A stretch of DNA of 64,000 nucleotides from Platycnemis pennipes (GCA_933228895.1 OW121852.1:123375544-123439543), one strand, 5' to 3'. Positions 46,936 through 58,940 are shown, counted from the stretch's first letter. The notes: a model not told the origin generated them from the letters alone. Translations and numbers: made by a program.

Positions 46936-47704
46936 GTCCTTACTTCCAAGGGTGGCCACATTGGGGAGGCGGCGCTGTCGTCACGAGAAGTGACATTTAG
47001 GGTGGGCGGGTGAGCGTAGCACCACATGATTGCCTCCTTATTCGCGTGGGCAGTGTTCATTACCATCGCAAAGGCTTTATTTTCGGCGAGAGGGAAGAAA
47101 TATGCGGCGTTTCTGGCGAATCTGTCGTCCCGTCCTTGACCCGACATCACTGCCAGCTTCATCTCCCTCCAAGGGTTTTGATGGGATTTAATGGCTTGGT
47201 CCATTGCACAGATTGGAGATGAAAGTCATGCTTTTGATGTGTTGCGGCCCTAATGATCTTCCAACCCTTCTTACATCCGTGGCTAATGCTGCAGATGGAC
47301 GCCGAATTCATTTGCTGAAATGCCAGTTGTCATATCCGTTCCCTTTCCCAAGTCGTCCATTTCCGTTTGTGATCCGACTGCTGATTCTCTTCATATGCTT
47401 CAGCAATCTCATCTCCTAAGTACAGCGATGAAAAGTGGTCTTAAGCTTCAACATTCGTTTATCATGTGAGAAGCCGCAATGAGATTCCAAGGAGAGTTGT
47501 GCATTCACTCTAGCGGAAAAAGCGAAATGCAAGGCATCCAGTTGGTGAGGCAACATGCAGGCGTTCTGCATTAAAAATTTCAATTAGTGATGCTGTGTGT
47601 AAATGTGTTTGTAGACAGAACAAAAATAATTGTTTCCCTATTGACCTGCTCACAGACGCTCGTCTTAAAAATATTATACTGCCAATTAGGTCATTTGATT
47701 CTAA
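46936..47704. other. Gene-free stretch
   Basis: Short frames, none recognised. GC content is moderate near 46960-47200. Confidence 0.35.
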
Positions 47705-47850
47705 AATATATGTACTACACGATACCCTGCAAGCAAGCAAGCTGAGGGTGTGTGGCATGGGGTGAAGATCACCAAGCATGCACTACTAACATGCAAACAA
47801 GAAACTATAGGGTCTCATGCAACTAGATTGTTAGTATCTATAGTATTTAA
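47705..47850 (-). mobile_element. LINE 3' tail fragment
   Basis: ACACGATACCCTGCAAGC, GTGTGTGGCATGGGGTGAAG, ATCACCAAGCATGCACTACT and GGGTCTCATGCAACTAG match the 3' 150 bp of copy C. Ends in AT-rich direct and palindromic repeats of TTTAATATGTAATA (47850-47893). Confidence 0.8.
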
Positions 47851-48612
47851 TATGTAATATTAAATATTTATTTAATATTTAATATGTAATACCTTAAATG
47901 CCCATAATGACAAGAGTCTTGATCGATTCTTTACCCATTGTAAAATAAGCTCTCCACGCAGTATAATGGTGAAAGTGTCATAGATTAACGTCCAAAAGTT
48001 AAGGATTTCATCTTTATGGATAAAAGCCCTACTTTCTAACGATGACTTATTGTTATCTATAGGGTTCTGCTCACGCATAAGTAACAACACCATTCTATCA
48101 CTGTTAATATTATGGATGTTGGAATGTTCCCTGGATATGAAGATTATGATTAATGCATTGTTCAGAGTTAAATTTTTACCAGTAATTTTCGCCCTTGTCT
48201 TAGACTCTGTTGAATTGTCAACTGATAACAAATGGCGGCCGATTCTGGCGAAATTAATCAGACACCTTGAAATTTAAGGCCTACCCGGTAAAAATATTCA
48301 AAGTGAAATCAAGGGATTGAAAAACAGAGTTACGTGGTATAATAAAATGTCTACATTGATCAATACACTCTCCATCATATCGTAAATGATCGCAGTACTC
48401 TAGAAGGGGATCGCAAAAAGCTGATTCTCATTCAATTCGCAATGCCCGAATAAATTTAAATGGCCAAAATCAGTTTATTTTATTATATTTATTCATGAGG
48501 TAGCCTACAGTTTGTATACAAGAGAACAATTCAAATACAGGTATATATATTTCACAAACGTTGATGGGAATCAGTGATGATCCGAAAGCAATGAAAGTGC
48601 AATAGTTCTCTC
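47851..48612. other. AT-rich gap between LINE pieces
   Basis: Opposed 119-codon (minus) and 75-codon (plus) frames are not recognised. Confidence 0.35.
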
Positions 48613-50253
48613 TACATCTACATCTACACGATACCCTGCAAGCCACCGCGAGGGTGTGTGGCAGGGGGTGAAGGTCACCAAGCATTCACTACTAGCATGC
48701 AAGCAAGCAACTAAAGGGTCTCATGCTACTAGATTGTTAGTATCTATAGTATTTGAGGGGTTAATACATGCATCATGCACTACAGAATACTCTAAAATAT
48801 TTCCCCTACCTATCCCTTTCCTATGCTGCCTATTCTGTTCTCTTATAGTACGGGGGAAAAATGCCATTTTGAATCTATCTGTACGACAATCTATCTCTCT
48901 AATCTTATTTATCTGGTCGAATCTAGCATAATACGCTGGTGTTTTCAATATGTGCCTAACATCTTCAGTAAAGCTATCCGATTGAAATTTCTGCAATAGA
49001 TTAAATCTGAACTTTAATCTACGCTCTGATAATGATTCCCACCCTAATTCTTGTATTCATTCTGATACACTACTCAACCTATCGTAACACCTTTTGACGA
49101 ACCTAGCTGCTCTACGCTGCACACTGTCTAGTTCTCTCATCAAACCTAATTCATTAGGATCCCATACACTGGCTGCATACTCAAGGTGGGGCCTAACTAG
49201 TGAAAAGTAGCATCGCTCTTTTGTCTTCTCATCACATTTCCCAAGTACTCTTTTTATAAATCCTAGCTTTCTCTTCGCTCGGCCGCATATTTCCCTTATG
49301 TGTCTTCCCCACGATAAATCTTTAGTGATTGTTACACCTAAATATCTTACGGTTTCAACGTTTTCGATCTTCGTGTTATTGATTCTATAGGATCGCTCTA
49401 TCGAATTATTCCTCCTCCAAAAATTGATAGCTACACACTTTTTAAGGTTGAGTTCTAACTGCCATTTGTCGCACCACTCTTGAATTGCATCTAAATCCTT
49501 GCTAAGTGATTTCGTGTCCTCTTCGTTTGATATACCCCTGTACACCACCGCATCGTCTGCAAAAAGTCTAAGGTTACTACTAACTACGGTACCCAAATCG
49601 TTTATGTATAAAAGAAATAGAAGCGGACCTACTACGCTACCCTGGGGAACTCCCGATGTGACTTCGATTGTGTCCGACATGATACCATCTATGACAACCC
49701 TCTGCTCTCGCCCACTTAAGAATTCTTTTACCCAACATACAACGTCTTTATTTATACCAAAACTCTCTAACTTCAAGATTAATTTGTCATGAGGAACTTT
49801 ATCGGAAGCCTTTTTAAAATCTAAAAATATCGCATCAACTTCAGTACTGCTTTCGCCGTGGACTAAAATATCGTGTACGAATAAAGCTAATTGTGTCTCG
49901 CAAGATCTACCTTTCCGGAACCCATGCTGGCTGTTTATGAGTAATCCCTGGCTATCCAAATGCCCCATGATCGAACTGACTACTATGTGCTCAAATATCT
50001 TACAAGAGATTGACGTGAGTGAAATGGGTCTGTAGTTACTAGGTTCTTCCCTATCACCGCTTTTAAATATAGGTGTAATGTTAGCTACTTTCCAATCCTT
50101 GGGTACTGTGTGGTTCTTTAGTGTTTTATTGAATATTATTCTAAACAAGTTCATGGTTACGCCCACAAAGCAGGTAGCCGGCACTGAAAATGGTATCTTT
50201 ATCCTAGAAGTTTTACATCTGCCTCTTGGTTTAACTATCCTTGAAAAACATTA
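48613..50253 (-). mobile_element. CR1/Jockey-like LINE, best copy C, minus strand
   Basis: The 3' end is at the left: ACATCTACATCTACACG (a TAGATG-repeat tail in reverse), then CCTGCAAGCCACCGCGAGGG. The coding region runs from 50250 down to 48721. Homology begins at the RT core, so endonuclease and any ORF1 are missing. The 5' boundary is uncertain (about 50150-50250), and no target duplication was identified. Copies A, B, F and the older ones at 19.5 and 56 kb are relatives. Confidence 0.9.
48721..50184 (-). pseudogene. LINE reverse transcriptase, one in-frame stop
   Basis: The enzyme copies element RNA into DNA at a nicked target. From a GTG at 50184 (the frame opens upstream to a stop at 50253, so this is not a true start): PKDWKVANITPIFKSGD (residues 28-44), the NYRPISL motif (50-56), HGFRKGRSCETQ (87-98), FLDFKKASDKVPH with the first catalytic Asp near 122, GVPQGSVVGPLLF (178-190), FADD (208-211; about 49552-49563) and YLGVTI (281-286). 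The post-RT tail follows (RPHLEYAASVWDP, DSVQRRAARF). A TGA at 49057-49059 replaces the Leu codon TTA of copies A and B. The same frame then stays open to 48721. KASD replaces the usual KAFD. Otherwise the RT core looks well preserved. Confidence 0.88.
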
Positions 50254-50259
50254 GGTAAG

Positions 50260-51485
50260 CATACTTTTTTTTATGTACTTTGCTCTTTACATCATAGCAA
50301 TCTGGATAGTAAGGCCTTGACCCCGTTCAAGTTTTCGGATGCCATTTATTCATACGTAACCTTGTTTTTAAGATAATTAGAACTGAAAGATTGTTATGAT
50401 GTAAAGAGACAGGTATGTACATAAAATGGCAGTTCAAGGAGGCAATTTGAATTATTTTCCTTTACCAATTTTTAATGCTTTAAAATACCCCAGTATAATT
50501 CATTGTAATAGCGTATATAATGTTTTAAGTACCTGATCTAAGCACTTCACAAAATAAAAAAGATACTTCGAAGTCACCTAAGTCCATTTCCGAGTAATAT
50601 CTGGAGTAAATGCGTGCTGCTATGTAATCATCGTTGGCACTACACGGCAAATAATGTGTTATCTGAATCGGCATTTTTTTTATTGTAACGATAAATCTTA
50701 TCCCCGGTTAGCGTATAGAGCCATTTAAAAGGCGTTTAAATTCAACGTAAGTTTATTCAAGGTTTACAAAGCAAACATTGCCTCTCTTCAATGGAAAATT
50801 CGTGTTTCCCCATTCCATTCGTAGCGCATTCATAAATTTCTGTTCCACTTCAGTGTTTGGTCGTGAGTGCTCTAATCATACTCGTGGACAAACGAGAGCT
50901 GGTGCACTTGAGGGCGTCATCATCTTTTAATGGCCGGTTACCCTGTTTCCAGATGTGCTCGGACTTCCTTTGAAACTCAAATAACGGACATAAATCATTC
51001 TCTCCTTTTCGATTTAGATGTTCACGGGAACAGATGCTTCATCAATGACACGCGATCACTGTAATTTTTTTTTGCCGCACATCAATTTTTCTCCCTGATC
51101 TTTATTTTCATGTGTGTACCTCTCCCGTCATCTCTATGGGCCAAATGACCGTTCCCGTTTAACGACTCAATTTGGCTGCAGTCACTGTCGTTATGAATTT
51201 ATATCATCAGGTTTCCTTAAAGACTAAATGGTCGTGCCATCCTGGGTTATTTTTCAAATGGGAGCATCGGAGCTACATTTGACGGAAAAGTCATATTACC
51301 GAGAATGTTGCTCTAGTTCTCACAGTGAAGTTGCTAAATCGTGCATAAAACAAAATATACAGGGCTTAATGGCAACTGCAGGCTTCTATGGCAGCTGTGT
51401 TTTTACTAATACTAATTTTCTAAAGTTTAAACTGGAACAAATTCTACTTTATTTGGGTATTGATTGTATATATGCTTGTTGAATA
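50260..51485. other. Gene-free stretch
   Basis: No supported feature; short frames only. Confidence 0.4.
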
Positions 51486-51487
51486 TT

Positions 51488-51565
51488 TTGTATTTACATC
51501 CAGACAACAACACGCATGGGTGTGTGGTAGGGGGGGAGCCTACACCAGGCATACATAAATTTGAA
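51488..51565 (-). mobile_element. Old LINE 3' tail fragment
   Basis: TTACATCCAG, ACACGCATGGGTGTGTGG, TAGGGGGGGAGCC and ACACCAGGCATACATAAA are a diverged match to the LINE 3' end. Confidence 0.5.
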
Positions 51566-52330
51566 AGAAACAAACCTTTTGTTTTTTACTACATTGAGGG
51601 CTCTATTGATAAGGTATAATAAAAGAAATGGTTTGCAAGTTTAGATAGGGTATAAGGCTATAAGTATAGATAAAGGTACAAGGCTAAAAGTAAATAAATT
51701 GCGTTCAACTATAAAATAAAGTAGGCTCACATACATGCACCTATTGCTAATAGCCATTACTCCGTAGGACGGGCACCGGATGCATACAAATATTTGAAGT
51801 TGTTTGAGAATCTTGCAATGTCCCATCAAAAAACATGTGCTCTGGCACGTTTTCTCATGTTGTATTTACCTATTTTTAGGTCCTGTTTGGGACATTTAGT
51901 TTTACGTCCTTGTTTGAAGGTGATCAACCTCTGTATGGCAATAATTTTAAGTTTGTCTTTCACACGAACTAACATTTACACAATTCGACGCAAAGATTTC
52001 ACAGTCACCGCTCATGAATTGTTGTAACGTTACCGGTAATAGTAAGCAACGCTCACCTGTACGATTATTTGATCCTCCTGCCGGCGCTGTGAGTACGTAT
52101 AAGTCTGACATGCGTGGAAAATATAGTGAGATGATATACATTTAGTTCCATGCAGCCATTTAATAATAGCAAAACTCTACATTGCACATCCTTTAAATCC
52201 CGTTGCTAACTTCGTTGGCTACAGCCTGCAGCGGATTAAATTAACTGATCAAATGAATGCAAAGCGAGTTGGGAACATATTTTTGTGACAAACCTTTACG
52301 CTATTCCTCCACTCTCTGTGGCAATAATCT
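51566..52330. other. Gene-free stretch
   Basis: Nothing supported. Confidence 0.4.
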
Positions 52331-52334
52331 AGTT

Positions 52335-52760
52335 AAAACAGTTGCCAACTGCAGTGCTTGCCTCCTCAACTCTTCCCCGTAAGGATGGAACTTCGAGCGA
52401 AGTGGAGGAAACGGAAACTAGCCTAAGTGGGCTCACCTTCGGAGGTGAGAAGTTCTTCCCTTTTGCCGGGGAACTTTCCCGAAACAGGCGAGGAATCCGA
52501 CGCCCGTCGGCAAGGAGGAACCATATCACAGCACGTGGGAAGGGGTGGGGCGGCGGTGAGGGGGAGGGAGGGGGAGGGGCGAGTGGGGCGGAGTGACTTT
52601 GAGGATTGCGGACCAGCAAGCAGTTCGTGGGTGGGCGCAAGTCCCTCTCTTTCGCTCTCTCTTAAGGAGGAAGTGGACGGTCGGGAGATTCGCAGCGTGG
52701 GAGGAGTGAATACACAAAATGATCCACATGTGCAGGGTGGCCGACGAGCGTAATGTCATT
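52335..52760. other. GC-rich block with a G-rich core
   Basis: The plus strand is G-rich at 52535-52600 (GGGGAGGGAGGGGGAGGGGC), with potential to form G-quadruplexes. Overlapping frames of 84-108 codons are compositional. Confidence 0.5.
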
Positions 52761-53001
52761 TTAGTTGCTGAGACTCGCAAAGTTTATCGTGTGGGATCGA
52801 ATTCCTGGTGCCAGATTATGCGGAGACATTCCTGCCACACTAGGATCCCTGGGAGTTGATTCGCATTCGTAAATAGAATTCTTTAGTGCCCTGTCATATA
52901 TTAGAATTCGTGAGATATCATGACTGTGGCGTGCCATAAAGATAGTGTAGGTACGTTATTCAGATGATCATTATTAGAATATATAAAAAGGATTTTAGGA
53001 T

Positions 53002-53543
53002 AATGGGGGCTTTTACTCGGAACCGAAATCGTAATTTTGTACAAAAAATTGTTAGATGTAAACGAAAAATGAATATTAGTGAGTAAATTAATCTTCTTAC
53101 CACAGCCATTCACGAATAAATCAAAAATTAAAATAAGCAAAAGGTGGGGCCCACCGAAAAAGCTGCTTAGATAATATTGACGTCATTTTCCTCCCGTCCT
53201 TGACTGTTTTCAGGGGAAGGGAAGGGAATGGAGTGTTCTCGGAAGGTCTGCTCGAACAGATGCTGTCGCAACTGCTCCTATTGGCAGAGTCAGCTGTGTC
53301 CCCCCCCCCCCCCATTGCGATAAGGCGATGTAGCTTCGTGGGCTCAGTTGTGATTGGACTAAGTCAGTGGCGTCAGAGGTTGCACCACGCCCACTTTTCC
53401 TAAAGTGTTAAAAAACATCAGTTTTTCGCCGCTTATGACTCAGAGAAATAATTGACGGATCAAAAGAACGGAAAAATACGGGTCTTTTTATTTTACAAAT
53501 TCTATCACATCCGGCAATAAAAAATATGGTAAACGACCCTATT
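53002..53543 (+). mobile_element. R1 interspersed repeat, copy 4 (short form, 542 bp)
   Basis: Begins AATGGGGGCTTTTAC and ends GTAAACGACCCTATT. Same order of blocks as copy 2, with a 14-base C run near 53300. Same interior lacking as in copy 2, so copies 2 and 4 form a short subfamily. Confidence 0.8.
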
Positions 53544-53731
53544 TTATATTTCTGACTGCGGCTCAAGTTACAATATACCTATTACGTTTTTTGCGTTGGT
53601 ATTTCTTCGTACGTACACCTATTAATAAATGCTTATATAGGATTTCTGTAGTGATTCTTCTGCTTGATGGTCCTTAGAAACTAGAAGCTATAAAATACCT
53701 ATGTGAAACTAATTTGCATACTGGTAAATTT

Positions 53732-53764
53732 ACCTAATTGGGACCTAATTGGGACCTAATTGGG
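53732..53764 (+). repeat. Tandem repeat, 11 bp x 3
   Basis: Unit ACCTAATTGGG three times without interruption, ending 8 bp before the two-tailed LINE element. Confidence 0.95.
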
Positions 53765-53772
53765 AAACTGAT

Positions 53773-54115
53773 CTACATCTACATCTACATAATACCCTGC
53801 AAGCCACCACGAGGGTGTGTGGCAGGGGGTGATTTCTCACCAAACATGCACTACATATCATGCATTAAAAGGAATAGTATTAATATAGTAGTCAGAACAA
53901 CACTATTAAAAAAAAGATACAAATTATAAACAATTTCAATAACTATCAAACAATTTTCATTAGTATACATTAATAATCTTATGTCTCCCCTGCTAATAAT
54001 GTTCTCTAACAGTCTAACAGATACTGATGATATAGCTACCTACAATATGAATGTATGTGTGATGGTAGTGCATATCTGGTAAAGGGTCTTCCCCTGCCAA
54101 ATACCCTAGGGACGA
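53773..54115. mobile_element. Two-tailed LINE-end element, copy 3
   Basis: The left end is the reverse LINE tail (CTACATCTACATCTACATAA, TACCCTGCAAGCCACCACG, GTGTGTGGCAGGGGGTGA). It continues as minus-strand LINE 3' sequence to TGTTCTCTAACAGTCTAAC (ends 54018). The right end is forward LINE tail (TCTTCCCCTGCCAAATACCC), cut off before a TAGATG repeat. Confidence 0.7.
53946..54018 (+). repeat. 73-bp exact direct repeat, unit 1
   Basis: Begins TCAAACAATTTTCATTAG and ends AACAGTCTAAC. Identical to 54250-54322. Confidence 0.95.
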
Positions 54116-54249
54116 AATGGTTGGCTAAGCAAGGCCAGCTGCTTAATGAATGTATCTATGCTTAAAGATTGCCTATGACAAGGCTTTGTCCGGTTCATTG
54201 TGTAACTAATAATATAAGATAACTTCTTTGGAATAAGCTTATCGTTCTT

Positions 54250-54322
54250 TCAAACAATTTTCATTAGTATACATTAATAATCTTATGTCTCCCCTGCTAA
54301 TAATGTTCTCTAACAGTCTAAC
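54250..54322 (+). repeat. 73-bp exact direct repeat, unit 2
   Basis: Identical over 73 bases to 53946-54018, offset 304 bp. The sequence then diverges (GGTCGCTC against AGATACTG). Either a recent local duplication or a second fragment of the same LINE-end family. Confidence 0.95.
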
Positions 54323-54329
54323 GGTCGCT

Positions 54330-55335
54330 CTAAGCGTGACCTGTCGTAATGTGTCTCCAAATCTCTAAGGGAGAAGTCACAGCCTAAACTCTTGTGAGCC
54401 GACTCTTGTGAATATCGCTCGACGCTTTTGTAATCGCACTCGAGAGGATTCCAGTGAAATCGAAGGTGATGATTCCTCTGGAAAGTTATTGACTTGGAAG
54501 TCCTTGCTTTCCAGATAACCCTGGCTCTGCAGGAAACACTCTCTCCACGGTTGATTGTTGTTCTTGCCTTACCCCAGGGAACCGAAGGTCATTCTGATTC
54601 GCGAGTGACGCTGGGAGAGAACGGAGTTAGTTATCTTGGGTACATTGCACTGCCCGCACGAATGAATGGCCGAGGATTATCCGCAGAGGGGGTGATGGTG
54701 ATTACTTTCGTAAACGTCGCACTGAATCGCTCCTTATGAATGCTTCGGTCAAGCATTTATTGGACTGGTCATTTGATGACGAATGCTTGGTAAACCTTTC
54801 GCATAAGGCTCTCTGTAATTACTCGTAATCTGGTTTTATGAACTCTTTTACGATGCTCAGCATTGGCTGCATCAGGAAATGGATAACGTTGACCAGAAGC
54901 TTTTAGCGTCTCCGCAGGCAAACATCTCCTTGATAACCTATCTCTTAATAGGCAGTCTGTGTGGGTGGGGGAGGCCGGCTGGGGGTAATGTACTGCTTCA
55001 TTTATTACGCTTGAGTAATATATAATTTATGACATTAGTTTATATTGCCTTGCCAATGCGTCAGAAACATTGCTGAAATCGCCACTAAAATTTCAGGACC
55101 GGGAATTAGTGTTTGATTCATGTTTTCTTTGATTTTTTCGCCTCTGTGATACGTCATATAAAATCCAGTTGATATTTATATTTATACAAAAAGTAAAAGC
55201 TGCACATGAAATGCCAGGCTGATGCAGGGAAATAAATTACTTGCCTACCCGCATTTATACTTTGCAGCAGATTTCAGATAAGTTATGAGTAGCTCTACTA
55301 GAAGGTGGAAAAGAAAAAAATAGAAGTATTGTATA
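54330..55335. other. Gene-free stretch
   Basis: An 81-codon plus frame (54494-54739) is unrecognised. Confidence 0.35.
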
Positions 55336-55339
55336 AATA

Positions 55340-55415
55340 TAAAGAGGTTATATGGTTGAATACCCGATAGGAGAGCTGTACCGTGGATTGATGGCTAGTG
55401 ATGATGATGAGAAAT
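55340..55415 (+). mobile_element. RTE-like LINE 3'-end scrap
   Basis: CCGATAGGAGAGCTGTACCG, GGATTGATGGC, then GTGATGATGATGAG. The phrase and GAT-repeat tail resemble LINE 3' ends; short and diverged. Confidence 0.4.
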
Positions 55416-55419
55416 TCAT

Positions 55420-56054
55420 AAGGTAATATTATAATAGAAAATTTATATTGATGAAACTCAAAAGGATTAGAACATTAGTAACAAGCATTTTCGGTTAGAG
55501 ATGAGGTATCTATGGAGAGAAAAAATAAAATATGGATTTGAAAAAATACAATTATAGAGGCGGTAGAGGTACGTAAGGGTGGGTAAGATTTTCATAACTT
55601 ATGTTCATTATTAAATTTTATCACTTAAAGGGGTACAAATATATTTGATTGATAAATGTTATGATACAAAGATTCAGCATCATCCCAAGGCAATGGAGTG
55701 ATTTTAAATACTTTAACCGTAATGTTCAACCTAGCGGTAATTTGTAATTAACTCCTTGGCAACATAGGGCACGGAGTACTGAGCTTGACTTCGTTTGGAA
55801 TTCACGTATTATGTGGGGTGGCATAGTACATTGCAGATCCTTTCTCTGAGTTATATGTGGTTTCCAAGAGAGGTTCGCATTACAGAATGTCTCCTATAGG
55901 CGTATATCTGACACGAAATTAAAACTTTTCATAACTCAACACACTCTGGGTTCCAACGCTTCATTTACTATGCATGGACTCACAATGGGATTGGTGTATA
56001 GTACATGGCTGTACGAGTCTGAACAGAAATTTCATGGAGTTCTACATTTACTGA
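55420..56054. other. Gene-free stretch
   Basis: Nothing supported. Confidence 0.4.
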
Positions 56055-56930
56055 CTACGTTGCATTTGGCCTTGAGGGAGTGTGGCAGGTGTTGAGTTAT
56101 GACCAAATATTCACTACGTATATGCACTAATGTTTACATTACTGCGGAATGATAAATCGCAATGTATTCCATGCGAGATACACACTAAAATGTTTACTTT
56201 TCGCTTGGCAACAAACTTGATCTTTAGAAAAAATCCAAATATTTATTGAATATACCGATATTTCATGTAGGCATTCATAAATCACCGAAAATACACTGAT
56301 CTAATATTATCCTTAGCAAATTTGGTTAATCTATATTAATATATTTTTAGTATTATGTGAAATTGTGTTATCCTATCTTTGAAGGGAAATTATTTTCATG
56401 AATTTTTTTGGTGCACAGTGCCTTGATATTGATATAGTCGAGAATTTTGCGAGTTGAAGAAAAAAATATTTCTGTATCTATCTGTAGCGTACTCCATTTC
56501 TTTCATCTTATCCGTGTGATCCTGTCTGTCGATATTATTTGGGGCCTCTATAATTTTCGTGGTGTCGGAGAAAAGCAATGCTGCTACACTTACTCCCTAA
56601 TCATGAAAATTTTGTTTAGAAAATATGCAGATCTTTCATGAGTGTTTGCTATTTCTGCTTTTAATCCCTTTTCCCATGAGTCCTAAATGGCATACTCCAC
56701 TTTTGGCTCATCTAACGTGAAGGAACACCTTTAGCTTTAACATTGCACCTTCCTACGACCCGTTTAATGAAGAGAGGTTTTTTTCAGGCGGCCCCATAAA
56801 TTCTCTTTATGTGTCTTCCCCAAGTGAAATAGATAGAGTGACTCAAAAAAATTAAACATGTTATGAGTTATTTGGATCGAATCCCCCTTTATTGTTTTTG
56901 ACCTCGAAAACAATCTATCACCGGCATTTC
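56055..56930 (-). mobile_element. Old CR1/Jockey-like LINE relic G, minus strand
   Basis: The 3' region starts near 56062 (GGCCTTGAGGGAGTGTGGCA, CCAAATATTCACTACG). The 60-codon minus frame (56396-56578) reads FSDTTKIIEAPNN, QDHTDKMKEMEYATDRYRN, the C-terminal tail pattern also seen at 19.55-19.75 kb. Further right, TGGCATACTCCACTTTTGG and TTATGTGTCTTCCCCAAG align with the plus-direction text of copy C near 49.17 and 49.30 kb. Heavily decayed. Confidence 0.7.
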
Positions 56931-56939
56931 CGTAAATAT

Positions 56940-57335
56940 TCATAATGTAAACATTTAGTAATGAAGCAGCTAAGATTTAGCTCTCCGTTGAGCAAATTAG
57001 CTAATTAGCTCTAGGTAATTTATGACTATGAGAGAACTGTACTAGATGGGGATGGAAATACTTTTTCTAGTATGCAATGGCATTAATTATAAATTAACGA
57101 TTTGGTATGAAACATAGCGATGAGCTGGTTGATGTAATACATGTTGATTTTTGCTCCTCATATATATATTAAATTATAATGTGCTGAAATAGGAGGATGA
57201 CTGGCGGAAAGCAATTAATCTGCATTTAAGCTCCCTTCGTTTATATTTACCCTAATCCTTTGGTTTCTTCCATAATGTTTTTCTCCTGGTAATTTCTCAG
57301 GATTTGCTAGGGAATTAATTACGCATCTGATCCAA
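56940..57335. other. Gene-free AT-rich stretch
   Basis: Nothing supported. Confidence 0.4.
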
Positions 57336-57339
57336 GAGA

Positions 57340-58060
57340 AAGGTAAGCAGACGAGGACGTCAGGCGTCCGGAATGTAATCCTCCCATCTACATGCCAAAG
57401 ATTACGACAAGGCCCGAAGGTCGGTCGGAATGGGGAGGTTTTGTAGGGGGGGGTAGTTCAGTCGTGGGCGCGGGATGAGATGGACTCAGCTCCTGGCGCG
57501 AGGAAGTCGGGTGTCGGCCGCCGGGAGTCTGGATCCTGTGTGGCTCGGACGAAAGTGAAGGGGGAGGAGAAGGTGGAGAGGATTTGGACCAGGAGAGGGA
57601 TTAAACGGGAAAGGAGATTGGGGGGAGGATCACGGCGGTAGGGACAGATATCTCTCCAAGGGGTGGAAAGGGGGTGGGAGCCTGAAGACGTGACTCAGTC
57701 GATATTTATAATCGCAACACTGAGTGGGAGGGGGGAGAGGATGGGGAGGGGGATGCAAAAAAGGAAAGGGGTTGACTCCCGCGCTATCATATTTTTCGCC
57801 CTATCGCCCCACGAAAGGTTATGAGGGCAATTCGCCGACTCGCTGGAAACCTTCAAAAGAAGAACGAAGTCAAAGGGTGCGACGGAGCGTGGTTTCTCCT
57901 TCGCCAGCGATCGGCGCTGCCTTCCCCCTCGATGATGAATCACTTTCGAGGAGCGATGTGGTCGATACAAAGGGGATGAAATCTCGCTCAGGTTCCCTTC
58001 TATTATTTTCTGTCACCTTCAAGGTTTCCGCAAAGGTAGTTAAGAGAGTTCAGTTTGCTA
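57340..58060. other. GC-rich, purine-rich block
   Basis: The plus strand is G/A-rich at 57550-57770, including GGGAGGGGGGAGAGGATGGG. Frames of 114 (plus) and 91 (minus) codons overlap. No recognised product. Confidence 0.5.
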
Positions 58061-58069
58061 GATGTTGAT

Positions 58070-58940
58070 TTCGATTATTTTGCTCGATGATGTCAAACGA
58101 GTAATTAAAATGGTTCCTGGAGAAGATTATTAAATATCACGCTAGAATGCATAACCGCCACTATAAAAACTAAAGGTTAATACTTGGCTTGGCTAGGGTT
58201 ATCATGATGTGTATTTTATCTACATCTGCCGAAATATTTAATATTATTTATATTATTATATTATAGCGATGTTTGAATCCTATAACACATGAGTGACTTT
58301 TAAAAACGAGGAGATTATTTGGGAAAATATCTCTAGTGCATCAGAATTGCTCAGTTAATGGCTTAGATGCTGTACAAATTTCATATTGGATTAGGTAGCT
58401 AGCATTATTTTAACTATATCTATCTCTAAAGGAAAATTTCGACGCATTATACGGCCTAGGCAAGGGAGAAATTGAATGAATCAAGTGTTCACCTTCCTTT
58501 TATTATGCCATTCGTATTTCCTACTTTGTATCAAGTTATGTAACGAATTAATTATTCCTTCGATCATTGAATTCACCCAATAAATTTTATTTTCCATGTG
58601 TTTTAGGGATTTATTGAAATTAGTGGCAGCAATTTGATTATTTCAATGGCCAATTGTGCCATTTAGAAACCAATAAACATTGTTTTGCCTCTTAATGAAC
58701 CTAGTGCCTAACAGCTGAAAATAATGTTTCCAAAGATGTTATTTTACCTCAGTGTTAAAATGATACTTATATTTTTGGATTGTGCTTTAAATAAAAATTC
58801 ATTTGCCATTAAAATATATATATTTTATTGCTAAGTAAACACATAAAACAGAAAACTACTTGAGGAGCCTAATTGACTATCGGTGATTTACACAAAATGA
58901 ATGCATTTTGCTTAGTTCAAATTGAAACGAATTCTCGCAT
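58070..58940. other. Gene-free AT-rich stretch
   Basis: Nothing supported. Confidence 0.4.

Noticed and set aside
52795..52835. B-box-like GGGATCGAATTCC as another SINE
   Set aside because: No A box at the right distance and no SINE body words follow.
48613..54115. Repeated CATCTACATCTAC / GGCAGGGGGTG blocks as a CRISPR or satellite array
   Set aside because: Units are scattered in both orientations with irregular spacing and coincide with LINE 3' ends.
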